DNA of 37,695 nt from an uncultured Paracoccus sp. (GCA_934533075.1 CAKTBJ010000031.1:1-37695); one strand, 5' to 3'. Shown: positions 19,810 through 29,076, numbered from the stretch's first letter. Numbers and translations: made by a program. The notes: generated from the sequence alone by a model not told the origin.

Positions 19810-20954
19810 CGCAGGGTCCCCCGGACCGAGGTTTCATAAGGATAACGGGCATGCAGCCGCGCCCGCAGGATCAGCACGAACAGCGCCACGGCGCCAAGCT
19901 GGTGGGTCAAAGCCAGCGGCAGGGGCGAAGCCTCGATCACGTTCATGATGCCCAAGCCGACCTGAACCGCAACCATCACCAGCATGGCGGTGAACGCGCC
20001 GCGCGTCACCGGGTGCGGGCTGCGGCGCGCCCGCGCCCAGACCACCACCGCGAAAGCCGCCAGCAGATAGCCGGTCATGCGGTGGACGAACTGCACCATC
20101 GCGGCGTTTTCAAAGAAATTGCGCCAGCCCAGTTCGGCCTCCCACAGGGCCGAGGGGACCCACTCGCCGCCCATCGTCGGCCAGCCGGTATACTGGCGCC
20201 CGGCGTCGATGCCGGCGACCAGCGCACCCAGCAGGATTTGCAGGAAGGCCAGATGCATCAGGCCCGTGGCCATCGAGAACAGCTTGCGCTCGCCCGCGCG
20301 GCGGGCGCGCAGCAGCGCCGCCTCCGGCCGCGACAGCAGCAGCGCGTCCCAGGCGATCAGGCCGAGGATGGCGAAGGCCAGCCCCAGATGCACCGCCAGC
20401 CGGTAGGAGGCCACGCGGGTCAGCGTCTCGGTGGCGACGCCGGAATGCACCATCCACCAGCCGACCGCGCCTTGCAGCCCGCCCAGCGCGCCCAGCGCCA
20501 GCAGCCGCCCGGTCCAGCCCGCGGGAATGCGGCCGGTCAGCCAGAAGAACAGGAAGCCGAGGCCCCAGACCAGCCCGACCGCCCGGCCCAGCAGCCGGTG
20601 CGACCATTCCCACCAGTAGATGCGCTGGAAACCGGCCATGTCCATGTCGGGATTGACCTGCACGAATTGCGGAATCTGCTGATATTTCTCGAACTCCGCC
20701 TGCCAGGCGGCGGCGTCCATCGGCGGCAGGGTGCCGGTGATCGGGCGCCATTCGGTGATCGACAGGCCCGAGCCGGTCAGCCGCGTCGCGCCCCCCAGCA
20801 CGATCATCGCCACGACCATCACGAACAGCACCACCAGCCAGGCCCGGATGGCACCCCGCGCCCCCTTGGGGGCCGAATCGATCAGCGAGCCGGTGGGGGG
20901 CTGGTTGCGGGCGGCGGTCTCGCCGACCTCCTGAAAGACGGGTCGCTTGGCCAT
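19806..20954 (-). CDS. ctaA: heme A synthase (CtaA/COX15)
   Basis: 382 residues with eight predicted membrane helices. CtaA oxidises the C8 methyl of heme O to make heme A for aa3-type cytochrome oxidase. Visible hallmarks: LGGATRLTGSGLSITEWRP after the first helix, YWWEWSHRLLGRAVG with a heme-ligand His, and in the second half FVHRMTGYLLA and LTHQLGAVALF with the matching His residues. This is the type-2 form, lacking the Cys pair of the Bacillus enzyme. First gene of a three-gene minus-strand operon. Confidence 0.94.
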   Translation of the reverse strand: MAKRPVFQEVGETAARNQPPTGSLIDSAPKGARGAIRAWLVVLFVMVVAMIVLGGATRLTGSGLSITEWRPITGTLPPMDAAAWQAEFEKYQQIPQFVQVNPDMDMAGFQRIYWWEWSHRLLGRAVGLVWGLGFLFFWLTGRIPAGWTGRLLALGALGGLQGAVGWWMVHSGVATETLTRVASYRLAVHLGLAFAILGLIAWDALLLSRPEAALLRARRAGERKLFSMATGLMHLAFLQILLGALVAGIDAGRQYTGWPTMGGEWVPSALWEAELGWRNFFENAAMVQFVHRMTGYLLAAFAVVVWARARRSPHPVTRGAFTAMLVMVAVQVGLGIMNVIEASPLPLALTHQLGAVALFVLILRARLHARYPYETSVRGTLR

Positions 20955-21034
20955 GTGAGCCTCATGCTGGGCGATGCGCGCGGACCTTGGCAGGAAGCGC
21001 GCGGGCGGTCAACGGGACCGGGGGCGGCGCGGCC

Positions 21035-21763
21035 TCAGGGACGGCGCACCAGTTGGCGCAGGATGCCGTGCAAAAGCTGGACATCCGCCCGCGTCACCTC
21101 CAGCCGGGACCACAGGTTGCGCAGCGCCATCTTCATCCCCGGCGCCTTCTGCGGCGGGAAGAAGAAACCGGCCTCCTCCAGCCGGGCCTCGTAGTGATCG
21201 GCCAGCGCCTCGATCTCGACCCGGCTGGCGGGCACCTCGGCATGGGGGCGGCGGCCGGTGGGATGCGGCTGGACCGGCAGCGCCTCGCGCCCCCATTCGT
21301 AGCCCATCAGCAGCACCGCCTGCGCCAGGTTCAGCGAGGGGAAATCCGGGTTGACCGGCACGGTGACGATGGCCGAGGCCCGTGCGATATCGTCGTTTTC
21401 CAGCCCGGTGCGCTCCGGCCCGAAGATCAGGGCGATGCGGCGGCCCTCCACCGTGGCGGTGCGGGCCTCCTGCATCGCCGCGGCCGGGGTCAGCACGCGC
21501 TTGGTCATCTCGCGGCCGCGGGCGGTGGTGGCATAGGCCAGATCGACCCCCTCCATCGCCTCGGCCAGCGTGTCGAAGACCCGCGCACGGTCCAGCACCG
21601 TGCCCGCCGCGCCCGAGGCCATCGCCACGGCGGCCGGGTTCGGCCAGCCGTCGCGCGGCGCCACCAGCCGCATCTCGGTCAGGCCGAAATTCAGCATGGC
21701 GCGGGCGGCCGCGCCGATATTCTCGCCCATCTGCGGGCGCACGAGGATGACGACGGGATTCAT
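21035..21763 (-). CDS. trmJ: tRNA (cytidine/uridine-32-2'-O)-methyltransferase TrmJ
   Basis: 242 residues of the SPOUT class. Motif 1 is PQMGENIGAAARAMLNFGL, motif 2 is LIFGPERTGLENDDI and motif 3 is NPDFPSLNLAQAVLLMGYE, forming the trefoil knot that binds SAM; the length and C-terminal helical extension fit TrmJ, which 2'-O-methylates position 32 of tRNAs. The start MNPVVILV at 21763 follows the family; the longer open frame upstream is Arg/Pro-rich. About 80 bp separate it from ctaA. Confidence 0.88.
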   Translation of the reverse strand: MNPVVILVRPQMGENIGAAARAMLNFGLTEMRLVAPRDGWPNPAAVAMASGAAGTVLDRARVFDTLAEAMEGVDLAYATTARGREMTKRVLTPAAAMQEARTATVEGRRIALIFGPERTGLENDDIARASAIVTVPVNPDFPSLNLAQAVLLMGYEWGREALPVQPHPTGRRPHAEVPASRVEIEALADHYEARLEEAGFFFPPQKAPGMKMALRNLWSRLEVTRADVQLLHGILRQLVRRP

Positions 21764-21865
21764 GCCCCGCGCGTTAGCCAAAGCGCGCGGCGGGCGCAAG
21801 CACCTGCCTCTGGCACCGGGGCGCGGCAAGGGCTATGGCGGGGGCCAGACATGCGAGGACCGACC

Positions 21866-22474
21866 ATGACCGAAGCCCAGGCCCCCCAGCTTTACCTGAT
21901 CGCGCCCGCCGGGATGACCGCCGCCCAGCTTGGCCCGCTGCTGGAGGCGGCGCTGGCGCGCCTGCCCGTGGCCTGCATCCGCCTGAGCGGCGCCGGGGAC
22001 GAGGCCGAGCTGGGCCGCATCGCCGATACCGCGCGCGAGATCGCCCATGCCGCCGACATCGCCGTGGTGATCGAGGATCATGTCGCGCTGGCGCAGGCGC
22101 ATGGGCTGGATGGCGTCCACCTGACCGACGGCGCGCGCGGCGTGCGGGCGGCGCGCAAGGCGCTGGGCGCGGATGCCATCGTCGGCGCCTATTGCGGCGC
22201 CTCGCGCCATGACGGCATGAACGCGGCGGAGGCCGGGGCGGATTACGTCAGCTTCGGCCCGGTGGGAAAAACGGCCCTGGGCCACGGCGAGCGCGCGGCC
22301 CTCGACCTGTTCGAATGGTGGTCCGAGGTGATCGAGGTGCCGATCGTGGCCGAAGGCGCGCTGGATGCGGCGCTGATCGAGACCCTGACGCCGATCAGCG
22401 ACTTCATCGCGCTGGGACCGGAGGCCTGGGGCGCCTCCGATCCGGTAGCAGTGCTGGCCGCGCTGTGGGGATGA
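21866..22474 (+). CDS. ThiE-like TIM-barrel protein with eroded active-site motifs
   Basis: 202 residues with the thiamine-phosphate synthase fold (QLYLIAP start, DGVHL strand, GADYVSFGPVGKT phosphate loop). True ThiE joins HMP-PP and the thiazole phosphate. Here the usual LR-x-K segment reads CIRLSGAG, the NDR-x-DLA segment reads IEDHVALA, and the HLGQ-x-D segment reads HLTDGA, so several diphosphate and metal contacts are missing. It may be a paralogue with another role. No thiamine riboswitch is visible upstream. Its stop is only 4 bp from that of the convergent lysK. Confidence 0.72.
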   Translation: MTEAQAPQLYLIAPAGMTAAQLGPLLEAALARLPVACIRLSGAGDEAELGRIADTAREIAHAADIAVVIEDHVALAQAHGLDGVHLTDGARGVRAARKALGADAIVGAYCGASRHDGMNAAEAGADYVSFGPVGKTALGHGERAALDLFEWWSEVIEVPIVAEGALDAALIETLTPISDFIALGPEAWGASDPVAVLAALWG

Positions 22475-22478
22475 CGGC

Positions 22479-24059
22479 CTAAGCCGCCAGTTCGCCCCGC
22501 AGCGCCTTCCCGATCAGCGCGCGGGTCTCGTCGATGCCGTAAAGCGCGATGAAGCCGCCGAAGCGCGGCCCCTGATCGGCCCCCAGCAGCACCTGATACA
22601 GCGCCGCGAACCAGTCGCGCAGCGGCTCGAACCCGTGCTCCTTGCCGACGGCGAAGACCATGCTTTGCAGGGTTTCCGGGTCCGCCGGCTGGTCCCAGGC
22701 GGCCAGACGCGCCGCCAGGTCCTCCATCGCCGCCCGTTCCGTATCGGTGGGCGCGCGGAACTGCCGGGTCGGCGCCACGAAATCGTTGAAATATCGCACC
22801 GCGAAGCCCGCCGCCTGATCGAGGCCGGGATGGGTTTCGGGGCTGGCCTCCGGCGCATAGCGGCGGATGAAGCCCCACAGCCCGTCCTTGTCCTTGGCCC
22901 CCGCCACCGAGGCCAGGTTCAGCAGCATCTGGAACGGCACCACCATGTCGCTGGCGGGCACGTCGCCGCCGTGGATGTGCCAGACCGGGTTGGCAAGCTG
23001 CTGTTCGGGCGTCTGGCCGGGGAAGGCGCGCAACTGCTGGTGATACTCGTCCACCGCCTTGGGGATCACGTCGAAATACATCCGCTTGGCGGTCTTGGGC
23101 TTCTGATACATGAAATAGGACAGGCTTTCGGTGGCCGCATAGGTCAGCCACTCGTCGATGCTCAGCCCGTTGCCCTTGGACTTGGAAATCTTCTGCCCGT
23201 GCTGGTCGAGGAACAGTTCATAAGTGAAATGCTCGGGCGCGCGGCCGCCCAGAACCTCGCAAATCCCGTCATAGATGGGGGTGTTGGTGGAGTGATCCTT
23301 GCCATACATCTCGAAATCGACGCCCAAAGCCGCCCAGCGGGCGCCGAAATCCGGCTTCCATTGCAGCTTCACATGCCCGCCCGTCACCGGCAGCGTCCAT
23401 TCGCGCCCGTCCTCGTCGTCGAAGGTGATCTCGCCCCGCGCGGCATCGACGTTCTTGATCGGCACATACAGCACCCGCCCGGTTTCGGGATGGATGGGCA
23501 GGAAGCAGGAATAGGTCTGCTGGCGCTCCTCGCGCAGCGAGGCCAGCATGATTTCCATGATGGCGTCATATTGCTCGGCCGCCTTGCGCAGGGTGGCATC
23601 GAACCGGCCCGAGCGATAGAATTCCGTCGCGCTGATGAACTCGTATTCGAAGCCGAAGGTGTCGAGGAAGCGGCGCAGCATGGCGTTGTTATGGGCACCG
23701 AAGCTGTCGAACTCGCCGAACGGGTCGGGCACGCCGGTCAGCGGCATTTGCAGATATTGCCGCAGCATGTCGGCATTGGGGACGTTCTCGGGCACCTTGC
23801 GCATGCCGTCGAGATCGTCCGAAAAGCAGATCAGCCGGGTGGGGATGTCCGAGATCATCTCGAAGGCGCGGCGGATCATCGTGGTGCGCGCCACCTCGCC
23901 GAAGGTGCCGATATGCGGCAGGCCCGAGGGGCCATAGCCGGTCTCGAACAGCACATGGCCCTTCTCCGGGTCCTTGCGCGCATAGCGTTTCAGCACCCGG
24001 CGGGCCTCCTCGAAGGGCCAGGCCTTGGAAGTCATCGCGGCGTCGCGCAGGGTGGTCAT
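22479..24059 (-). CDS. lysK: lysyl-tRNA synthetase, class I
   Basis: 526 residues. Class I LysRS, the archaeal-type enzyme also found in many alphaproteobacteria, instead of the class II LysS. The signature HIGH is [10 protein letters not shown] and the KMSKS loop is KISKSKGNG. Start ATG with a GGAGAC ribosome site. It stands alone on the minus strand, convergent with the ThiE-like gene and divergent from the TerB-like gene. No class II lysS is in the window. Confidence 0.95.
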   Translation of the reverse strand: MTTLRDAAMTSKAWPFEEARRVLKRYARKDPEKGHVLFETGYGPSGLPHIGTFGEVARTTMIRRAFEMISDIPTRLICFSDDLDGMRKVPENVPNADMLRQYLQMPLTGVPDPFGEFDSFGAHNNAMLRRFLDTFGFEYEFISATEFYRSGRFDATLRKAAEQYDAIMEIMLASLREERQQTYSCFLPIHPETGRVLYVPIKNVDAARGEITFDDEDGREWTLPVTGGHVKLQWKPDFGARWAALGVDFEMYGKDHSTNTPIYDGICEVLGGRAPEHFTYELFLDQHGQKISKSKGNGLSIDEWLTYAATESLSYFMYQKPKTAKRMYFDVIPKAVDEYHQQLRAFPGQTPEQQLANPVWHIHGGDVPASDMVVPFQMLLNLASVAGAKDKDGLWGFIRRYAPEASPETHPGLDQAAGFAVRYFNDFVAPTRQFRAPTDTERAAMEDLAARLAAWDQPADPETLQSMVFAVGKEHGFEPLRDWFAALYQVLLGADQGPRFGGFIALYGIDETRALIGKALRGELAA

Positions 24060-24155
24060 GTCCGTCTCCGGGTCAGGGTTTCAGGGCCGGGGTCTATTGC
24101 CCACCCCGGCTTGCGTCAATAATCTGCGGTCGTCCCCCCTGCATCCGAGGCCGCC

Positions 24156-24578
24156 ATGACCATCGCCCTTCCCTCGCTCTCGCCCTGCGACGCCCTGGTG
24201 GCGGTGATGGTGGCGGTGTCGGCCTCCGACGTGGCGATGCCCACGGCCGAACTGGTGGCGATCAACCGGATCGTGGACCATACGCCGATCTTTGCCGATT
24301 ACGACGCCGACCGCATCCGCGGCGTGGCCCAGACCGTGCTGACCCTGTTCGAGGACGAGGAGGGGCTGGACGCCCTGTTCGGCCTGATTCGCGATTCGCT
24401 GCCGGAGGCGCTGTTCGATACCGCCTATGCGCTGGCCTGCGACGTGGCGGCGGCCGATGGAAGGCTGCGCGAGGCCGAGGCGGCCTTCCTGGCCGAATTC
24501 CGCGCGGCGATGGAGATCGACCGCCTGCATGCCGCCGCCATCGAGCTGTCGGCGCGGGTGCGCCACCGGGTGCTGTAA
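24156..24578 (+). CDS. TerB-family protein
   Basis: 140 residues, all helical. The TerB/DjlA-like pattern is visible: an N-terminal LVAVMVAVSASDVAMPTAEL helix pair with acidic metal-contact positions, repeated in the second half as DVAAADGRLREAEAAFL. TerB proteins are linked to tellurite resistance, but lone copies such as this are common and their role is unknown. No other ter genes are near. Confidence 0.8.
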   Translation: MTIALPSLSPCDALVAVMVAVSASDVAMPTAELVAINRIVDHTPIFADYDADRIRGVAQTVLTLFEDEEGLDALFGLIRDSLPEALFDTAYALACDVAAADGRLREAEAAFLAEFRAAMEIDRLHAAAIELSARVRHRVL

Positions 24579-24751
24579 GCTGGCGGCAGCGTGGCCGGCT
24601 TTCCGCGCCCCGGCTTTCCATGCCGGCGGCGGCGGCCGCGCGGCGCCTCGGGGCGCCCGGCCCGCGCGGATGCGATGGCCCCGCCCCCATGCCGCTTTGG
24701 TCCATCGCCACACGCGCCCGCACCGCCCGCGCGGGTGCGATGACCCTGCCC
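24579..24751. other. gap between converging genes: hairpin and short direct repeat
   Basis: GGCGCC-TCGG-GGCGCC at 24642-24657 is a perfect 6-bp stem with a tetraloop, and could end transcription from either side, though no T-run follows. A 28-bp stretch beginning CCCGCGCGGATGCGATGG at 24661 recurs at 24726 with about three mismatches. No gene seen. Confidence 0.5.
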
Positions 24752-26194
24752 CTACCCCAGCCGCGCCGCCCAATGGGTCAGCAGGCCGGTTTGCAGGTGC
24801 TTGGCCCGCGTGGTCCAGGTCGAGACGCCGGCCGGCAATTCCTGCCCGACGCTGGCCGCCCGCCGCCCGGCATCGGCGCAGAAGATGGCGAAGGCCATGC
24901 GCCGCCCCGTGGGTCCGTCGATGTAACCCACCAGATTCGAGACGAAATTCAGCGTCCCGGTCTTGACCCGCACGCCCAGGGGATCGGGAAAGGCCGTGCG
25001 CTTGCCATCGGCGCCGACCGCCTCGCCCACGGCCATGCGCCCGGCCAGATCGTGCCGCCGCCCGGCCCCGGCCAGCAGCGCCACCATCGTCGCCGCACTG
25101 ACCCGGCTGCCCGGCGACAGGCCGGAATGGTCCGAGAATCCGAAATCGCCGCCAACGCCCTGCCCGCGCACCCAGTCCGCCATCGCCGCGGCCGAAGCCG
25201 CCAGGTCCGGCACCCCGCTGGCGCGCAGGCCCAGAACCTCGGCGGTCAGGTTGGTGGAATAGTCCAGCATGCCCGCGATGATGCCGTCCAGCGGCGGGCT
25301 GTCATGGCGCGCCACCTCGCGCGCGCCGGGACCGGCGCGGCCGGGCCGGGGGTTGGGCAGCGGCAGCCCCTCGGCCCGCGCCAGCGTCTGGAACACGTCG
25401 CCGGCATAAAGCGCCGGGCGGCGCACCGGCAGCCAGCGGCTGCCCGGCTGGCGCAGGGCGCCGGCGGCGACGGTCCATTCCTCGCGCGCGCCGCTGTCGT
25501 CATAGTCGAACAGCGGCGCCGCGCGCGACACCGCGCGGATGCCGATGGTATAGGCGCGCGGGCTGAGGCGGGCGCCGCGCGCCTCCAGCGCGAAGACCGG
25601 CGCCGCGGCCCCGCCGCGCCAGTCCAGATGCACGCGGTTGAAATTCAGGTTCAGCCCGGAAATCGCCGGATTATAGGGCAGCCAGACCGCTTGCGCGGGG
25701 TCGATGCGGGCGATCTCGGCCGGGCCGTCGGGCCAGACCAGAAACGACTTCGGCACCGCCAGCCCGGCCTGCGCCGCCCGCCGCGCCAGCCCGGCCAGCG
25801 CGTCGGTATCCAGCACCGGGTCGCCCTGCCCGGCGAGGATCAGGCTGTCGCCCTCGGCCAGGACGCGGGTGGAAAAGCGAAAATCCCCGCCCAGCCGCGC
25901 TAGCGCATAAAGCGCCGTCACCGCCTTCAGCGTGCTGGCCGGAGGCGCCGGCCGGTCGGGCGCGCGGGCGTCCAGAACCTCGCCGCTGTCCATATCCGCG
26001 ACCAGCCAGCTGACTTCGCCGCCCAGCCCCGCATCGCGCAGCAGCGCCTCCGGTCCCGGCCCGGCGCGCAAGAGGCGCGGCGCGGGGCGCAGGAAAAAGC
26101 CGGGATCGGCCCGCAGGCCGCCGGCGAAGGCGGTGGCGCCAAGCGCCAGCGCCCCGGTCAGCAAGCGGCGGCGGGCGGGGGAAAAGCGACTCAT
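24752..26194 (-). CDS. dacB: D-alanyl-D-alanine carboxypeptidase/endopeptidase (PBP4 type)
   Basis: 480 residues, peptidase family S13. It trims or cleaves peptidoglycan cross-links in the periplasm. The N-terminus has arginines before a hydrophobic stretch (ARRRLLTGALALGATAFA), which may be a Tat or Sec signal. The SxxK motif is Ser87-Thr-Leu-Lys90, the KTG motif is in GVRVKTGTLNFVSN, and the middle motif region reads SDHSGLSPGSRVS, where I do not see the usual Asn. The ATG overlaps the end of the small frame upstream (ATGA, 26191-26194). Likely co-transcribed with nadD. Confidence 0.92.
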   Translation of the reverse strand: MSRFSPARRRLLTGALALGATAFAGGLRADPGFFLRPAPRLLRAGPGPEALLRDAGLGGEVSWLVADMDSGEVLDARAPDRPAPPASTLKAVTALYALARLGGDFRFSTRVLAEGDSLILAGQGDPVLDTDALAGLARRAAQAGLAVPKSFLVWPDGPAEIARIDPAQAVWLPYNPAISGLNLNFNRVHLDWRGGAAAPVFALEARGARLSPRAYTIGIRAVSRAAPLFDYDDSGAREEWTVAAGALRQPGSRWLPVRRPALYAGDVFQTLARAEGLPLPNPRPGRAGPGAREVARHDSPPLDGIIAGMLDYSTNLTAEVLGLRASGVPDLAASAAAMADWVRGQGVGGDFGFSDHSGLSPGSRVSAATMVALLAGAGRRHDLAGRMAVGEAVGADGKRTAFPDPLGVRVKTGTLNFVSNLVGYIDGPTGRRMAFAIFCADAGRRAASVGQELPAGVSTWTTRAKHLQTGLLTHWAARLG

Positions 26195-26505
26195 GGCGCG
26201 CGGTCCCTTGCGTGGCAGGGGGCGATGGCGGACACCTCGGCCGGGCGGTCCGGCCGCCACCGCGACGGCAGGGAATGGCCTGCCGGCTGGCGACCCGATG
26301 CGGCGGCCGGCCACCGGCGGCGGGCACGGAACGGGCCAGGGGAACGCTGGCCCACGGCGCGGGCTTCCCCTGCGGTGCGGGCAGGGGCGGCCGCCGGGGC
26401 GGCGGCATCCGCGACCGGGAGGCCCGCAGGCCGCCGTGCCGGCGGGGGATGGCCGGGCATCCGCGCCCCACCCTGCCGGATGCGGGTCAGCGACAGGCGG
26501 CTCAT
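26191..26505 (-). other. hairpin-dense insert between nadD and dacB; open 104-codon frame of doubtful coding value
   Basis: The ATG (26503-26505) overlaps the nadD stop as ATGA, and the TGA (26191-26193) overlaps the dacB start as ATGA, a layout typical of coupled genes. The product ([18 protein letters not shown]..., Ala/Pro/Arg-rich) resembles no family I know. The DNA instead shows seven adjacent hairpins: 26244-26258, 26267-26284, 26333-26353, 26367-26387, 26386-26395 (the palindrome GGCGGCCGCC), 26421-26432 and 26431-26445. The first codons (MSRLSLTR) resemble the dacB start (MSRFSPAR), so this may be an insertion that split an original nadD/dacB junction. Confidence 0.45.
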
Positions 26506-27110
26506 GATGCCGGCTCCGCCGCCAGCCGGGCGCGGATCGCGGTCGAGGAGGCATCGCTCATCGGGATGTTCACCATCACCCAAGCCGGCGGCGGATGGTC
26601 GGCCAGTTCGGCCGCCCGCGCCTCGGGCAGGCGGGCGGCGCGCAGGATGGCGGCGGCGCGGGCATGGCGGGCGGGGCCGCGCGCGCCGGGGCGGGCCAGC
26701 ACGCCGATGGGCACCCGCGCCGCGATCTCGCGCCAGCGGGTCCAGCGGTCGAACTGGATCAGATTGTCGGCCCCCATCAGCCAGACGAAGCGCACGCCGG
26801 GCCAGCGCGCTTGCAGCGCCGCTATGGCATCGGCGGTCAAGCGGGTGCCCAGCCGCGCCTCCAGATCGGTCACGACCACGCGCGGATCGTCCAGCAGCGC
26901 CCGCGCCCGCGCCATCCGCGCCGCCAGCGCCGAAGGGCCGTGCGCCTTCAGCGGGTTGCCGGGACTGACCAGCCACCACACCCGGTCGAGGCGAAAACGC
27001 CGCAGCGCCTCGCGCGTGATCAGCACATGGCCGTCATGGGCGGGGTCGAACGACCCGCCGAGCAGCCCGATCCGCATGCCGGGAAAGGCCAAGGGGAAAC
27101 CCTGCGTCAT
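26502..27110 (-). CDS. nadD: nicotinate-nucleotide adenylyltransferase
   Basis: 202 residues. It joins ATP and nicotinate mononucleotide to form NaAD in NAD synthesis. The nucleotidyltransferase motif is [14 protein letters not shown] (HxGH-like), [13 protein letters not shown] is the substrate region, and the C-terminal SSTAIR motif ([13 protein letters not shown]) is present. Start [11 protein letters not shown] with an AAGAGGG ribosome site; a longer open frame upstream overlaps the GGDEF gene and is not family-like. The usual partners rsfS and rlmH are not adjacent; dacB follows after the hairpin-rich insert. Confidence 0.95.
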   Translation of the reverse strand: MTQGFPLAFPGMRIGLLGGSFDPAHDGHVLITREALRRFRLDRVWWLVSPGNPLKAHGPSALAARMARARALLDDPRVVVTDLEARLGTRLTADAIAALQARWPGVRFVWLMGADNLIQFDRWTRWREIAARVPIGVLARPGARGPARHARAAAILRAARLPEARAAELADHPPPAWVMVNIPMSDASSTAIRARLAAEPAS

Positions 27111-27166
27111 GCCCTCTTCATGGGCCGGCGGCCCGGCTGCCGCAAGCCCCGTCCGGTCAGGTCCCT

Positions 27167-28159
27167 TCAGGCATGCGCGCCCTCGAACAGCCGCCAGCAG
27201 CCGCGGCCGGCATGCTTGGCCGCGTAAAGCGCCCGGTCCGCGTCGCGATGCATCAGCGCCGACGGCTGGTCGCGATAGGCCGGCGACAGCGCCACGCCGA
27301 TGCTGGCCGAGACCCGCGCCATGCCCACGGGCGTGGCGATCGGCTGCTCGATCTGCGCGATCAGCCGCGTCAGCAGCGCATCCAGCGCCGAGCGCCGCAC
27401 CACCCCCGGCAGGATCAGCACGAATTCGTCGCCGCCCAGCCGCGCCACCGTATCCTGCGCCCGCGTCGCCGCCCGCATCAGATCGGCGACATGGCACAGC
27501 ACCATGTCCCCCGCCTCATGCCCGAGGCTGTCGTTCACCGCCTTGAAATGATCCAGGTCCAGATGCGCCAGCGCGAAATCCGGCGCCCCCTCGCCCGTCG
27601 CCGCCAGCCCCATCGCCAGGTCGAAGGCGCGGCGATTGGCCAGCCCGGTCAGCGGATCGGTGAAGGCCTGGGCCTCGGCACGCTGGCGGGCCTCGTCGAG
27701 CTGCGCGTTATAGCCCGACAGCTCCGCCAGAACGGCGCGGTTGGCCTCGTGCAGGAACAGCAGCTCCATCGCCAGGTCGTCGGGCGCGAAATCCGCATCC
27801 GTCAGGTTGAAGGCCCGCACGGCCTCCACCAGCCCGATGCCGAAGCCGAGATTGACCAGCAGCCGCCCCTCGGTCAGCGGCACGGCATGGCCGCGCAGGA
27901 CCAGCGGAAACGGCTGGCGGATGCGCAGGAAGATCCGCTCGCCCGAACGCGCGGCGCCGGCCAGCGCCCGGATCATCGCTGGCGCGCCCGGCGCCTGCGG
28001 ATGCGGGCGTTGCAGGCTGGCCACCTCGTCGATGCAGCCGGCCCCGCCGACCAGCTTGCGCAGGGTCGGCCCGCAGCACAGCACCGCGCCGTCATCGCCC
28101 AGCACCATATGCATCGGCAGCAGCCGGGCGACGGCGGCCGCATCGAAACCCGCCTTCAT
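27167..28159 (-). CDS. HNOBA-GGDEF diguanylate cyclase, partner of the H-NOX-like protein
   Basis: 330 residues. Residues about 1-160 resemble the H-NOX-associated (HNOBA) domain ([39 protein letters not shown], then a short coiled coil [20 protein letters not shown]). The C-terminal half is a GGDEF domain: [25 protein letters not shown] and the catalytic GGDEF at 242-246, with an intact inhibitory I-site RAQD (233-236) at the correct spacing. It should make c-di-GMP from GTP and be product-inhibited. Its ATG overlaps the H-NOX-like stop (ATGA, 28156-28159), the usual arrangement for an H-NOX controlling its partner cyclase. No membrane segments, so cytoplasmic. Confidence 0.88.
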   Translation of the reverse strand: MKAGFDAAAVARLLPMHMVLGDDGAVLCCGPTLRKLVGGAGCIDEVASLQRPHPQAPGAPAMIRALAGAARSGERIFLRIRQPFPLVLRGHAVPLTEGRLLVNLGFGIGLVEAVRAFNLTDADFAPDDLAMELLFLHEANRAVLAELSGYNAQLDEARQRAEAQAFTDPLTGLANRRAFDLAMGLAATGEGAPDFALAHLDLDHFKAVNDSLGHEAGDMVLCHVADLMRAATRAQDTVARLGGDEFVLILPGVVRRSALDALLTRLIAQIEQPIATPVGMARVSASIGVALSPAYRDQPSALMHRDADRALYAAKHAGRGCWRLFEGAHA

Positions 28160-28737
28160 CGCCAACCCCCGGCCACCCCCGCCCAGGCGGCGAGGTCGAA
28201 GCCGCGCCCGTCGCCGAAACTGGCATCCGACACGTCGACCAGGATCGAGTCCCCCTCGTCCACGATCAGCGCCAGCGCCCCGTAATCGTCCGACATCGCC
28301 CGCAGCAGCCCGGCGATCAGCGCCCGCCACAGCCAGTCATCGCCCGTCAGGGTGATGCGATAGGCCTGCGGGCCGTGGACGGCGACCGCGACCTCTGGCG
28401 CGGCCATGTCGGGCAGGATCATGCGCAGCCGGCCCGGAAACTCCTCCAGCGACAGCACGAAATCGGAAAAATCGCTGCCCGAGAAGCGCAGCAGCCGCCG
28501 CACCCCCTCCACCCGCGCCAGCCAGGCGCCCACATCCTCGACCAGTTCCGCCTCCGGCTTGTCGAGGCTGGCGGCCACGGCCTCGGTCAATTGCCGGGTC
28601 AGCGCCATCGGATAGCGGCGGAAGGGCTGGAAGCCGCCCTCCGCCAGCCCGATCCGCCCGGCCACCGCGCGCCAGCAGGCCAGCCCATAGCCCTGGCGCA
28701 CGAACCCCTCGATCGCGCGATTCATCAAGCCGTGCAT
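28156..28737 (-). CDS. H-NOX-like protein lacking the heme-ligand histidine
   Basis: 193 residues, the size and order of a stand-alone H-NOX domain: MHGLMNRAIEGFVRQGYG, PYPMALT-like RYPMALTRQLTEAV, EDVGAWLARVEGVRRLLRF, FSDFVLSLEEFPGRL, ILPDMAAPEV and GLLRAMSDDYG. In H-NOX proteins the LD-x-LH segment supplies the proximal heme histidine (His102 in the Thermoanaerobacter protein, His105 in guanylate cyclase beta1). Here it reads SLEEFPGRL, with Pro101 in that place (codon CCG). The YxSxR motif that holds the heme propionates is also absent (AYRITLTGDD). Normal heme and NO binding is therefore unlikely. The GCGAGGA ribosome site supports the start. Confidence 0.85.
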   Translation of the reverse strand: MHGLMNRAIEGFVRQGYGLACWRAVAGRIGLAEGGFQPFRRYPMALTRQLTEAVAASLDKPEAELVEDVGAWLARVEGVRRLLRFSGSDFSDFVLSLEEFPGRLRMILPDMAAPEVAVAVHGPQAYRITLTGDDWLWRALIAGLLRAMSDDYGALALIVDEGDSILVDVSDASFGDGRGFDLAAWAGVAGGWR

Positions 28738-28803
28738 CCGATCCTCGCCTACCCTACGACGAATCGGATAGCAGGCAGTTCCTAAGATTTTACCAACGCC
28801 GGA

Positions 28804-29076
28804 CTAATCCCTCGGCCCGGCCAGCAGGGCATGGGCATGGGCCACGTCCTGCGGGCGCAGGCCGGCACCGGCGGCAAAGGCCAGCACGCGCGCATCGTCC
28901 TCCATCACGATGTCGAGGCAGGCCAGCGCCAGCGAATCGCTGCCCAGCATCGCCCGCAGGTCCTGCGGCCGCGCGCCGGTCGCGCCCAGCAGGCTGGCCA
29001 CCAGCTCGGGATCGGCCAGGACATGGGCCAGCGCCTGATCGGCGACGGCGCGGGCGGATTCGGGGCTGAGGCTCAT
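28804..29076 (-). CDS. DUF3572-family small protein
   Basis: 90 residues, Ala/Leu-rich and helical. The pattern ALAHVLADPELVASLLGATGARPQDLRAML, with a C-terminal GLRPQDVAHAHALLAGP, fits the DUF3572 family of alphaproteobacteria, function unknown. It is divergent from the PleD-like gene, an arrangement I recall from other Rhodobacteraceae. The start MSLSPESA at 29076 is chosen because upstream codons run into the divergent gene. Confidence 0.8.
   Translation of the reverse strand: MSLSPESARAVADQALAHVLADPELVASLLGATGARPQDLRAMLGSDSLALACLDIVMEDDARVLAFAAGAGLRPQDVAHAHALLAGPRD

Noticed and set aside
21764..21865. Possible thiamine riboswitch before the ThiE-like gene
   Set aside because: The gap is about 100 bp and lacks the conserved CTGAGA and ACCTGATCTGG-like elements of THI boxes.
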